Shown piece after piece: positions 30,996-43,727 of a stretch of DNA of 64,000 nt (position 1 is its first letter; every line of letters begins with the position of its first letter). A program made the translations under genes and the position numbers. The stretch covers positions 22,987,896 to 23,051,895 of the forward strand of contig NC_079366.1 in assembly GCF_021018895.1 (NCBI RefSeq), read 5' to 3'. The DNA comes from Seriola aureovittata (Eukaryota; Chordata; Actinopteri; Carangiformes; Carangidae). The notes beneath the pieces were generated by a model, which did not search any database, was not told the DNA's origin, and saw nothing but the letters and a program-made list of their open reading frames with translations.

Positions 30996-32879
30996 TAAAC
31001 ACTGAACCAATTGCACTGGAGTGCAAAAGACTGAACATCCAAACCAACAGATCTCAGAGCACAAAATCGTCTGCCATCTATCAGGCAACAGTGTGAATGG
31101 ATCCACGTCTGTTGCACCTGCTTATTTGCACACACATGGAACAGGCCAATATTTGCATTTCAGTACGGGAGGTAAAGGCTGATTGCACCTGCCCAGCTAC
31201 AACAAAACTACCGGCACTGCTGATGGCCTCACAACAGTTATTGAAGCTTCAGTTAAAAAACACATGAACATTTAGTGCAGGTGAAAGTAAACTGTCACAA
31301 CTCAAACTGCCTTTTCAAGGGGACAAATAGTCATCAACTTTCCTTTGCTTAGCCAAAAAAGATAAATACACGAGAAGCTTTTTGTTTGATTAATTTGAGC
31401 AAATTGAAAACAGGGAATATTAAACAGTGTCCCTGGCCAACTGTGTTATGTCACTGTGCTGCAGAGAACAAACTGAAACACATTCTCCATTAAACTGACC
31501 AGTTGCCATTTATTAACACTGACATTTTTGTGCAGCTTAAATTAATCTTCAGCATGCTACAGCAAAATGTTTTAGGTAACCAGTTCATACCAGTTTGGAC
31601 CAACCCTTTAGTTTCAATAGGTCTTGAACATTTTCTACTCTTGACCTCATAAGACACCGGCATTAGATCATCAAAACGGGACACAATGCAGGATCATGGG
31701 AAGGGCTCTATTCACAGGTGATGGCGCATTGAGATCTGGCAGCCGTTCAGATGCCCCTGGCTTGCACCTGTAATTACTGAGTGACCTAGCACAGGATGGA
31801 AAGGCAGGGCCTGTTACTGAAAAAACAAACAAACATTTGGCAAGACAGGACTGGTAAAAGATCTGCCACAATTTAACAAAAAAAACAAAAAAACAAACTC
31901 GTACTGTAAGAGAGATCTCTATAAAAGAAAAAAAAAAGTCTGGTTGAATGTGGTAAAAGATATACATCATTATTATCTAAGAGGACACGACAAGTGGCTA
32001 ATCCGTGCATTTTAGTCACAGTTTCTCACCGTACTAATACACACAGAAAAGCATTGGAGTCAGTGGATGTCAGAGAGCATCACACAGCCTGTTTCAAGCT
32101 TTGTCTGTGTGTGTTTAAGGTGGCCCTCATGAGAAAGGCCCTGTGGTTGCTCTCTGCCGGCCCAACCTTTACACAGCACATTGGAATGCTTGGCATGCGA
32201 GAGGGGTTGCACTGTGGCCTTTGAATAGGCAGTGGTCTCCTTTGTCGCTCTCCTTCTGCCAGTTGGTAAAGCATTAACAGGCCTCTCCCCCCTCATACTG
32301 ACCTCCTGCTTATCAAAACCCAAATCCTGCTGGTCAGATGTAAAGCTGCACAAAACAGGTGTCTCCCAAAGCAGACTAATTTTTGACTATCGTGTTTGTT
32401 GTTATCAACAAACAAACAAAAACATTTTTAGGTAGCGTTCCATCAGACATTGGCTCCTTTTGCTGCAATATTTGAACAGCAGACGACGTATAAAAATACA
32501 CTCATTACATCTCAGTGCAGGAGATAGCTTGTGGGGAAATGCAAATACGGTCTCATTTGACTGTGCACAAATAGCAGACAACATCAATGCCAAGGTTTCA
32601 GCACACTGACTCTACAGATACTGTACAGATACAGGCAGACAGTTGATGAATGGAGGCAAATATCATTAATTTTCCTTATCATTTTATTTACCATTACTTT
32701 AATTACTAAAATTATTATTCAATCTGTAAAATGTTAATAATAATAATAATGCCAAATTTAGCAGAAAACTACATGTAATTTACAATTACAATGATCATGC
32801 CTTATCATCCAAATATGCTTTACAAAGATATGATTCTGAGAAAAGCAAGAAAAGTTTAGACTGTAACTGTTTGATATTT

Positions 32880-33238
32880 GGCTCGATAAATTACTTAAAC
32901 AATTATTTTATTTATTAATAACTTCAAAGATTAATTGATTAGTTGTTTGAAAAACAATCTGCCATTATACTGGTAATCCCTTACTTTTACCCTTAAGTGA
33001 TTTCTTAAGCAGAAATGGCAGAAAGATTGTAGCGCATCAGATGTGAGGATTTGCTTGTTGGTCTTTAATGATTTTATGATAATTTGAATATCTTTGGGTT
33101 CCAGACTGTTGGTTGCACAAAAGAAGCAGTCTGAATATGTCACAGGCTTTTTAGAAATTGCATTTTTTGCTATTTTCTTACAGTTAATTGATGGATTAAC
33201 CAAGAAAATAATTTTTAAAAAGTTAGTAGTTGCATCCC
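32880..33238 (-). repeat. gctgcaact MITE-like family, near full-length inverted copy
   Basis: On the minus strand it starts tagggatgcaactactaac and includes accaacagtctggaaccc, aaagatattcaaattatc and caactaatcaattaatc. The same blocks occur in other copies in the same order. Confidence 0.6.
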
Positions 33239-34828
33239 TAAATTAATTAATTAATTTTCTATTGTGTTTCTGTTCTAAGGAGATTGGAAGGATGTGAATG
33301 GCCCACTATTCCAAATCAGTTGATGGTGGGAAAAAGCTACACTACAGGAGAAAGGGGCTTTCTTGAACAAATGTTTAATGTGAAGAGGTGAACTTGAAGG
33401 AGGCAAATACTTCCTGGGCAGTGATGCATCACTAAACGGGGCTGTGTCATTGTGCAATTGTCCTCCCCATGGAAAAAATGAGGACTAGGGGGTCTCCTCT
33501 CAATAGATTTTCTCTGAAATGGTGAAGTGTGAGTCTCATTCTTGGGTGGACAGATGCAATGCGTGTGGGGGAGGTTTGATGAATAAGGAAATCATGGATC
33601 ATGGCATTCTGCAAAGGATAATAATAGCAACATCTGCATGGAGTTGAATTAACATATCCTACAGCCACCCACGCGACTGAAACATTCAAGTTTGAGGAGG
33701 TCAGGTCACAAAAAGAAATTAAAGCAAGAGCCAGTGGTATCTCCCTTGTGACATCAATAGAATTCATGGAAAATAAATGTGGAATAGAGGTCAGAATTTG
33801 CAATTATTGGCAATTATTTAGAAATTGGAGATTCAAGCAAATGCAGTATTTGAAAATGTATACAAGTGGCACAATGAAAATGGAAAAATTGTATCAAAGG
33901 TTAAACACTGAAGAGTGAACAACGAAATTTAAAGAACCAGTGTCCAGTGAAGCATACATGTACGCACTGAAAGGCTGAAGTGGTCAGATGCAAATGGGTT
34001 TGTGTAATAAAATACTCATCCAAAAATAACATTGCATCTTATCCGTTTATCACTGACTGAACTGAATATAATTGAGAATTTTTACCAGTTGAAGAATGAC
34101 GAAGGACACGTGTAAAAAAAAAAACAAACAAAAAAAAACAATGCGGTGCAACTTGATTATAATATATATTTTGTCTTGTGAAGGGACAGTAAGCTCTAAT
34201 AAAAGGTGGTTAACAAAAACATTTAAACATTTGTACACGCAAGCAAGGCTTGTGACAAATACATAATTAATCAATTTATTTTCTCAAGTGTTTTAACAAT
34301 ACGCAGAAGGAAGTAAATCAGAAAAGCATAACGATGTCATGCATAAATAATGTGTCATTTTGACATTAAATATCTACACATGTACAGCATCTATATTGTA
34401 TGTTTTGGTAGTGATGGACTGCTTTTTCAAGATTTACAAAGTAGAACACAATAAGTATAAAACATATCTTAGGAACATAGGAACCATTCTTAAACTTAAA
34501 ATTTAGACTTCCTACACACTTTCCCTCTCACATGGAGGGTGTAGAACAGATTGGAATACAAAGGTGAAGCTATATTGTGGCTACATCTTTATCAGAAATG
34601 GGATGTCTAGAGCTCTGGAACAACCGCCACACCGTCTCCTTATTTTGTAATGTGTAGTATCGAAATTGTTCACAGAACCCTCAGTAACGTAATAAAAGAC
34701 AGAGAAGTTGATTTCCCCATGGAAAATAAGTCAGTCTGGTGTGAGTCCTTAGGGAAGATGATATTGACCCTGTGGTATCAGTATATACACTGAATTGAAT
34801 AAATGTGCTCTACGATTCACATAGAAAG

Positions 34829-34840
34829 CCCCCCCCCCCC
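34829..34840. repeat. poly-C run
   Basis: A run of 12 C, a rare homopolymer in this AT-rich DNA and prone to sequencing-length error. Confidence 0.85.
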
Positions 34841-35375
34841 GAAAATCTGTCACGGCTTTAACTGGTAAATGTGCAAGAAGTTCTGAAATGATCCTGGCAG
34901 ACTACAGTTTTTCCCAGTCCGAGACTTCATCCAGACCTCCTTACAGCCCTGCAGTGAAAAACTGTAGAGGTGGGGATAAAGATGGACACTTCATCACTAC
35001 TCTTTCTCAGAGATGCTTATTTTGTAGAGGTAGGAGTAATGAAGTCCAAATAATCAATGTATGAATGTGTGTCTCTTCGCATTTTAAAGACTGGGATGAT
35101 GCTCTGTATCAGTCACAAGCATCAAACCTCAAACCTAAGGCCATCAGATAAGTGCCCAAAGCACACAACAGCTGAGTGCCAGTAGTTTGCTGGAAACTGC
35201 TGTAAGAAAAAGACTCATTTGTGACCCTCTCCAAGAGCCACAGCCCCCTCCATTCTCATCCTCATTACATTTGACCTACAATGGAGCTGCACAGTTGGGC
35301 AGGAGGTTTGGATGGCTGAGATTCAGAGAGTGATTTCTCTAGACTCCATCACGAGCCTCATTTGAAGGGCATGTC

Positions 35376-35490
35376 CAAAGTCAAGTTTATTTATATATAG
35401 CACAAAATCATATGTTTTTCTTCTACAATCTGTGCAACATAGAAACCATGATAAGGATAAAGAACTCCTGCATAGTTAAAATAGGGAAGC
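35376..35490 (+). repeat. dispersed repeat with agtttatttatata-gcaca motif
   Basis: It contains gtcaagtttatttatatatagcacaa followed by acaatctgtgcaacatag. The motif agtttatttatatagcaca is a hallmark of a very common teleost dispersed repeat. The right boundary is uncertain. Confidence 0.55.
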
Positions 35491-36544
35491 ATCTCTCTTC
35501 CATGATAAACAAAGATATAAAAAGCTGCCGTACATACAGTGTAGATGGTAGTGCCAGTGGTAGATTTGCAATCTTAAGTAAATAAAATTTACAGTACAAT
35601 AAAAAAAAAATTGCTAAGAGTCTCTACCAAAGACCTCGGGACACATATGAAGTTCTGAAGTGAGAAAAGTCAACATTTAGTCAGGACTGTCTAAAAGTTT
35701 TAGAGCAGCTTTTGGCCCCACAGAGGAGGAGTAATCAAACTTGGATTTTATGTAAAATAACTTCTCTAAAAAATTCTAATATAGTATGTGATAAGTAGCT
35801 CAGAAGGAAGTCACATACTATACCTTCTAATGGCAAATTGTACAGGAAAAAATTTCTCCATAGAGGTATTAACATTTTCTTCCATTTCTAATCCCTCTTC
35901 CTATGATAGACCTATCCAGTTTTGCATTTGGATGCTGCCTGAGCTGTCATATCTCATTCAGAAATGAAAGAGGGGTTATGGAAATGTGTGTGATGAGCCA
36001 GGTAAAACTTGGCCGCGGCTGGCATCAACATTTACACAGAAACGAATAAACCTCTTTAATCATCCAGAATTACCACTCTGCATCCCAGATGAAGCGAAGG
36101 GAGCCAAATTGTGCCTGCAGGGTGTTGCCTGTCATCTGTAGATCCCTAAATATGCTTGAGAAGGTGGTGGGAAACTGTGTGGGGACATTCTAACAGTCTT
36201 GGTTACATGCCTTGACCTGAACTCACTACAGAAACTCCTGCATCACTCTGCCTTGGGTATTTGTTTCCCACTTTGTGATACTGATCTCATCTGGAACACC
36301 ATCTATCCAAACTACCTTTTATCTCTCCAACAAAGCAGTAATCTGCATGTTTGCTGTTCCAAATACAGATTTTCAAAGGAAAATATGCCTGAGTAACCTC
36401 TGAACTGAGATTTTACCTTAATCTAAGTGGATCGGAGATCAGAGGATGCCATTTAACACGGTCTGTTGTAAGCAGGGACATACACAGGTATATTGATCAT
36501 TCTCCCTTGTTGTTTGCAATAACCTGTTGTTTTTACCAGCCCTG

Positions 36545-36950
36545 CTAAGGGCATTGCTCTAGGGATATCTATTGAAGGGGTTGCCATGAAATTTGGTATA
36601 AGCATTTATGCCCACCTCGAGATGAATTATAATCACTTTGACGAATGAACTGCGATAACCTTGGTGATATCATGAGTTTTCATCAAGTGCCATCATCAGG
36701 TTAAAATTTCAGTTCATCCAATACTTAAGTTTATGACCAAACACCTGCACAAGTAATGACATTCCCATCAGCCTCAACTGAAATCAATATGGTAAACATG
36801 GTAAACATTATACATGCTAAACATCAGCATGTTAGCATTGTCATTTTGAGCATGTTAGCTTGCTGTAGCATTCTGTTCAAAACTCTGCTGTGCCTAAGTT
36901 CAGCCTCACAAAGCTACTAGCCTGGCTGCAGACTCTTTATACAAAATCAC
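36545..36950 (+). repeat. dispersed repeat, percomorph type (LINE-like 3' region)
   Basis: It contains gccatgaaatttggtataag, ctcgagatgaattataatc, atgacattcccatcagcctc, ctaaacatcagcatgttagc and gtgcctaagttcagcctcac in the order of a repeat I know from many percomorph genomes. Class assignment (retrotransposon tail) is from memory and tentative. Confidence 0.65.
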
Positions 36951-38758
36951 AGTGTTGCTATATGATCCATACATGCAATTTCTCTTTATCATCAAAAATA
37001 ACACACATAACTTCATATAGTTTGTATAATTAAGAGTTATGTGAACTGTAAAAAGTGTTATGAAACAGTTATGAAACCTTGTCGATAAATTTCACGCTTC
37101 CGAGAACAGTACACACTCACACACACAGTATGCCCCATTTCTAAGCTTATGTTATGATGGAAGAGGAGCTCTGCTTTGAAATAGTTCAAAGTTACATGCC
37201 AGTGGCAGTGCTAATAATACTAATATGCATTCTCATCAAGCAGAGAAGCAAGGGTTTCCAGGGGATTCGTGCTGTCACTTTTGTGGTGTTCCTGGAGAAG
37301 TTTCCTGGAGAAGTCAACAATACTAGTGTGGGGAAGAAAACCTAAACATTACAGAGCAAACTATAGGATCTTCTACAACATAAAACCACGTTTAAGAACG
37401 GCAGGAGACAGGATGAAAATGAAAGAAGGTTGGGGAGCAATTTTGTCTTGAGAATGAGGTACTTTGGCTCTCTTCCTTTTCTGAAGATTAAACTAAGGTG
37501 GATACTTCTGACAGATGAGCCTGTTTGATGAGGTAATCTGGCAAAAATGCAGGTGAAGCATGTCGCGAGTTTGTTCAGATGAAAGTTGAAAAGGACGCTC
37601 TTATTTTGTCAGCCCTACTTCTGATAGCTCGGTTAGATAGAGAAGTGGCATAAATGGACAGTGACCAAAACAACAAACAAAAAAAACAAAAAAAACAGAA
37701 AAAATAAATAAATAAATAAAACATACATTTGATAAGAGTGAAATACGTGACTCCCATGTTGATACACGATCCAATTTCCAGAAAGTGAAGGGCATATTTG
37801 ATCTTGTTAAGATGTGTCTACTGGCCATGCTCTGAAAGCCAAGGCTCTTGTCTTAAGTGTCTGTTTGGGATTATTGTTATCTCTGGAGGACCACCAGCAG
37901 AGTGGGTGATAGCAACCTTTTTAGTGCCCAACTTGACTGCTATCAACTGCCATGTCTGATGGCACACAGGGAGAGTAACATAATGGCCATATTTTTTTTT
38001 AAAGAGAGATCAAAAAGGGAGCACATGAAAGTATATAAATCCTTGGATTTGGACTTTGTTGGTGAAGATGAATGATGCAATGTAATAGCAATGCAACTTG
38101 CAAGAAGACTGAGGAGTGGACTTGACCAGATTTTACTCAAGTATATGTTAACTAAAGCTGAACACAGGCTACTGTGATTGTGAATATACCGTAAATGCAG
38201 GTTGAACATTTAAAATTACATGTATATGTGTGCATGAATTGTGCATGTAAAATGTTGCAAAAGCAAATTTAAATAACAAAGCTCTACATATATGAAGTGT
38301 GTATAATTGAAAGTGAATCGATGAATGTGTGTGAAGGGGCAAGAAAATAACCTGTAAATGTACGGTGTTAGAAATGTATGTTCACTAATTTCAGAGTAAT
38401 GTCCTGCTGCATAAGAATATTGAGAGGGCAGAGTTTGGCAAGAAAGATTTCCACGGGGTCTAGGACCAGTCAGATGTCAACTCAAGCCTCGTGCCAGATC
38501 ACAAATTAACAGACAGAAAGATAAGTTCAAAGAATCAAATTTAAAATTGATTTATTTGTTCAAATTAAAAGTCAGAATAATGAAACAGGTTAATTATTTG
38601 GCACATTCAATGATCATTTTATTACTTTTAACTTTTTTAATTTATTGAATTAAATTCAACTTTAATGAATAAATTAGTTTAATTAATCTGATTGATATTA
38701 TATTCATTATTGCAAAATCTGTAGCAAATAAAGGTCACAAGTTCCAAAGAACTGAAAT

Positions 38759-38804
38759 CTTCACTCTCCCATTATATGGGAACTTATATAATAGGAGAGT
38801 GAAG
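38759..38804 (-). repeat. near-perfect hairpin, 19-nt arms and 8-nt loop
   Basis: The left arm is 38759-38777 (cttcactctcccattatat), the loop gggaactt, the right arm 38786-38804. Eighteen of 19 positions pair; the remaining one is C-A on plus-strand RNA but a G-U wobble on minus-strand RNA, so a minus-strand transcript would pair along the whole stem. The stem is shorter than a typical pre-miRNA. It could be a palindromic remnant of a mobile element or a cruciform. Function unknown. Confidence 0.75.
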
Positions 38805-41257
38805 GCATCAACAAAAATGGGATGAACAGCTTTTACTCAAGGAGGACATATTCCTCTGTATTAGCTACTGTCACTGTCAGTAAAACATGTTAGTGTAGTG
38901 AGTATAGTTAGATGGATAATAGTGATGTTGAGAGAGAGAGAGAAATGTGCCTCCCAAGATTCAAATGGCTACAGGAAATGACAAGAGTCAAAGGTCATAT
39001 ATGTTTCATTTCAGGAAGGGCAAAGGAGCAGTGAACCTTGGATGGCTTGCAAGCATGTTTGTTTCACCCCCCTCACCCCCACACACCGACACACACAAAT
39101 ACTTGATTCTACTGCATTGGCTGTAGACAGAATGAACATACAGCATGTATTTATTGAGATGTGGAAGGAATTTGAAAATTGCCATACTCTCCTGCAACAA
39201 TTGTTGCTTTGTATAGGGGAAGATTATCAATCAACTCAACCATATAAAGGACCACTATCAGGAAACATAAGAATAAAATCAGTAGAAATGGCCAAATCTA
39301 TGAGATGAACAAGAATAGGACGTTTATTGTGAAAGCAGGCATAATAAAACAGGGAAGAAGGGAAGAAGCAAAGAACTGTTTGAGTTTAACAAATGTGCTA
39401 ATTTGGTCTGCAGTAATAATTGGTAACGCTGATGTTATAAGGTGGTTCCCATATGTCCACTGAATCCTGAGATGGAAACGTGCCTGGCTGTGAGAGTAGG
39501 CAGCATGGGGCCTCTGAGGAGTTAAATCCCATGCTGGGCAACACAGAGACAGACAGAAGACAGAGGAAGAACCCAGCTGTTACCAAAGGTAAATCTTGAA
39601 TGTGTGGACATGCATTTCAAGAAGTAAGAGTGTGGCATAATCACTCCTCTTACAAACTCAGCAAAAGCCGAACTTTAACCTCGTGTTGTTGACAGATTTG
39701 CTACAAGAACCTGTGTAACTAAGTTGCTAATATGTTCAAAGATAAACTGACATTGTGTTGTCAGAATAAAATGTTTAAGGTCGATGTTCAGCAGTATTTT
39801 AGTCAGCATTTCAAAGTTGCTGGTGGTAGATTATACACTGGAAGCAGTGGTTATGTCTCACTGATTTGATTCAGGTTTTGCTGCAGTCTTCTCCTCCTCC
39901 CTGCCTCCAACTCATACAGCTTCTGACACACACTCCTAGAGACCTCCTACACACTATAACTACAGACAACACCACTCTCTACTTCCTATCTTGCAGAAAA
40001 CCGATAGGAGAAGAGTATATTGGGTCATTTAGAAAAGCACCTCCAGGAGCTGGAGTTTGTGTGTGTTTGTTGATTTGTTTACTCATGTGTAGTGTTTTAT
40101 GCCATGTATAATAGATTCAAGAATTCCCCCAAGAGCCCTGCAAGAGGAAAATACAATGCAGTTTCTCACATCTAGAGTCATACAGTACAGTGCAAGTCCT
40201 GGGCACAGGTTGATATTGATATACCAGAAGTGACTGAATGACTTTCTAATTTCTAACTATAACGACTAATACACTGCATGAATTGAATATTCTGTTTTAA
40301 CCATTTTGTTGCTTTAACACCCCTGTGATTTGTATGTGGGAACAGGAGTGGCAGAGTGCTTTAAAAACATATTTTAACAAACTGTGTTATGAACGGTTTA
40401 CTTGTTTAAAATATTATTAGACCCAAAACAAGTTCAATAATACGTTCTGTAAGCTGCAACTTTCTCTCCACAAACTTTTGAACAAGCTTAGTTATGCTGT
40501 GTAACCCATTGAGGGGTTTTAGATTTACATTAGTACAGTAGCCATTTTGTGTCCTTGCTCTTAAAGAAATAAAAAAGGACCTTGTTAAGTTATTAAAAGT
40601 AGACGACAGATTGCCTGAAATAACAGTCCTTGTCAACTCTGTCAGTATAAGGTCGGGGGTGTTGCATTAACTTGGAAATATCTATTCATTTAACACGGAG
40701 GTCAAGCACTAACACACTGCAACATGCAAATTTTCACCTTGTGGCAGGAAGTGTATTGTTAGTTCTTGCTGTCAATTGTCTCGCTTCATTCTCCAAAACT
40801 TGTCATTCATCTTGATGAGCTGTCTACCTTGAAATGACATCCTGCCTAGGGGCACGCTAACCGGCATCTGTAGAGCTACTGCAGGCATCGACGTAGCAGA
40901 TGGCATGAGGAGAGTAAACATGCCTTCCTATTTAAATGGTGCACATTTTCCTGGGGCCAACACATAAGCACGAATACTTGAAAGTGTAGTGTAAAATATT
41001 GGCCTTTAAATTTTGTTGTGCGCATCAGGATTGTTGAACATCATGAGAACGACTGAGAAACAGCTGTCTGTCATATCACTTGAAATATGTCTTAGTGACA
41101 CATACAGACGTGACCCAGTGATCAGAGGGTTTTCCACCCTTTAAAATGACAAAATCTTTACCGGAGTTATTATAACTCCGTCTACCACATAACCTTCAAC
41201 TGTTTGTGCTGGGTGAATGGTTGTCACTTCTTTTTTTATACCAAGCCAGTTGACATG

Positions 41258-41557
41258 TCATGCTGTCACTTCTACTCCTTCACTTTTCCCAACTTTCCCC
41301 AACAAAGAACCTCCACAGCCAGCAGGCCAGTCAATGAAATGAGCACAAGGGTGGAAAATGGAAGTGAGGTTGGAAAGGCTTCCCCAAAAATAGACTTCCC
41401 TCAGCTTCTCATCATACTCTTTCACCGCAGCAGCATGGAAGGCTTTAATGTTTTCCGCTAAGAAACCACACCGTCTTCTCTTGGCCTCCATTTCAAAAAC
41501 AGTGGAACACAACTTGGGGGTTAGTACCACTTGGAGAGAGGAAAGTAGTGAACTCAC
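41258..41557 (-). other. uncharacterised open frame, possible old exon or transposon piece
   Basis: A frame with a stretch reading MEAKRRRCGFLAENIKAFHA and then AAVKEYDEKLREV, whose codon use and charged, helical composition look more like real coding than most frames here. After that it loses protein-like character and there is no good donor at the change point. I do not recognise a family. It could be a fragment of a transposase or retrogene, or chance. Confidence 0.2.
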
Positions 41558-43710
41558 ATGCAGAGCTCTCAGGGTATGTTATCAGAGCCTCCATCTACAA
41601 AAGTGCTTGAACTCTACATTTGAACAGACATTTGAGTGGGTGTTGACAAAACTTATTTCACTTATTCATGGTAGCTGAAATGTATATTTAATGAAATTTA
41701 AGACCGATAAAGTGCCGTATTTTTGGATGCTCTGACCGTTCACTAACCCTCTGCTACACTCCAGCAGAGAGCGTTTAAGTCAAAGGGTGTCATCACTTTC
41801 AGTCACTTTCCATTTCCACTGCCATGTGTCATGACATTTAAGTCAAATGTAACCTGAAATTCAAGATTTCAAATGTCAGGCAAGTCAAAATGATGTGGCT
41901 GCTTAAAACAGGGTTTTCTGACAAGCCTTGATGTTTTGTTCTATATGTCATTGTGACAGTTTTTCTGGGCTTTTGTTGTGATCCGTACGGTTGTTTTACT
42001 TTGTGTTTTTAACTGAACAGTATATTTCAGGCTAACCGCTACAGTCGCTGATCAAGAATGCTGAGGGTCATGGTATTTTGTTTTTCCTCAACATGACACT
42101 TTTACTCAGCATCACTGAATGCAGAGAAAACTTTCATAGCCAACACATATTTCAGTGATTAATGAACATACAGTCAGATGATGCTGGCTGTGACTATATT
42201 CTTCATACATCATGTCTAACTGAATATGTTGCCTGCAACTTTAGACTTCCCAGTTTCCATTTAGCTTTAAATGATGGAAATATTCTGTATTTTTCTTACT
42301 GTCCCTTCAAAAGATCAAAACCAACATTGTGTTAGTCTGTCTCTCATTATACTTCTCAATACATTTTGGCACTGCAGTTTCTAGCAAATATTACTCAAAA
42401 GGGAGTAAATGGTGTATATGTTGGGGCTATTTAACTATTTGACAGTGGAGCTAATTTATATTTTTTGAACAGTTTTTTGCACAACAACAAAGCTCTACAG
42501 TACTGAGGAATAAGCTATACCACGCTTGGGAGTAATAGGCAATGCTTGTTAGTAGGATACATGCTGGTTTTGGTCTTTTAATGGGGGTGACAATAAAAAA
42601 TAAGAAATGTCACAAGACTTATTCTTTAACAAAACAAATGTGTATAATGGAATTAATGCAAAACATTTCACCTAATCTTTCTGCTTGTAACCTGCACTTT
42701 GACTCCTGCTTCCCTATTAGCACTGATCAATATTCTTGACAAGCAAAAAAAGCTATCATTAGCAAAAACCTTCACCAACTCAGTTCATGTATGGGAGGCT
42801 GGGCTCACCACACCAATTCAGCCATGACCCTATAGATGACCTTTAAATTTCACAATAGGCAGCCTACAATAGCTGCCATGTGCCTAGTGGTTTAATCTCC
42901 ACAGCCCATCTGCTGCGGCTGTGGCCTGTGAGTTGAATCTGCGAGAGGAGAGGGAGTGCCCAGCTTCCCTCTGAAGCTCATGGGTGTCTGTCTCACTACA
43001 TCCTGTGGGACAGCTGTATGTTAATGTGCACGAGAGGCCGGGGACAGCAGCAGTCACTGGGATTGCCAGGCAGACACAGAACAAGGACCCCCTTCTCAGT
43101 GGGTAGCCAAAGGCATGAACTTGGCAGATTAGACATTCAGGAAACAAATAAGGCTCCTTCACAAGCGGGCACCTCAAATCAACAACAACCAAACACACAA
43201 GACTGCAGAGAGAGAGCCCCAAAAAAAGGAAAAGGAAAAAAAAAAATCTTAAACTGTATAGAGTGAAGAACTCTGCCTGCCACCTTGTGGTTTTTCTTTC
43301 TTTTAGAAATTCATCACATGCTATAATTGGGATAGACAATATCAAGTACATCTCTTAACTTCGTTTATCCTCAAGAGTCCTTCTATAGTAAAAGAAACTG
43401 CAGAATTAATATTGTCAGGTTTTTTTATGGCTAAAATCAAGAGGAATTAATTTCACTGTAGTGCCACTGGAAATGTTGGTTTTATTTTTTTCCCTACATA
43501 GAAAAAGCAGACAGGCAGTTGGTGACAGCTGAAATCAGACATCTCAGGTGGGACCTGCGCAGTAAAATGATGTTGCTTGGGGGAAATCAAATCAATAATT
43601 TAAGGACAGGAAAGTTGCACATTTAATCCTGACGTGACGATGACGAAGGACAGGCAGGGGCGTGGGCAGCAGTGGAGGACCCCGCTACTAGCCCCCCCTC
43701 TATCCGTAAA

Positions 43711-43727
43711 CTGTTGCCTGGCAACAG
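43711..43727. promoter_or_regulatory. 17-bp perfect palindrome resembling an RFX X-box
   Basis: CTGTTGCCTGGCAACAG is an exact inverted repeat about a central T. The core GTTGCC-T-GGCAAC matches the RFX-family X-box half-sites (GTTGCC/GGCAAC) with a 1-nt spacer. It sits in a GC-richer patch (about 43620-43800) of otherwise AT-rich DNA. Binding is inferred from the motif only. Confidence 0.5.

Larger units (their letters stand above)
30996..35375. other. non-coding stretch, no exon recognised
   Basis: AT-rich sequence with an inverted MITE-like copy (32880-33238) and a C12 run at 34829-34840. No frame shows domain similarity or splice-supported coding. It is either a long alpha-isoform intron or the upstream flank of fbxw7. 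Confidence 0.5.

Noticed and set aside
42884..43351. A 155-codon minus-strand frame with a hydrophobic Phe/Leu-rich stretch
   Set aside because: The hydrophobic run comes from translating an A-rich low-complexity tract (poly-A on plus read as Phe); there is no family similarity.
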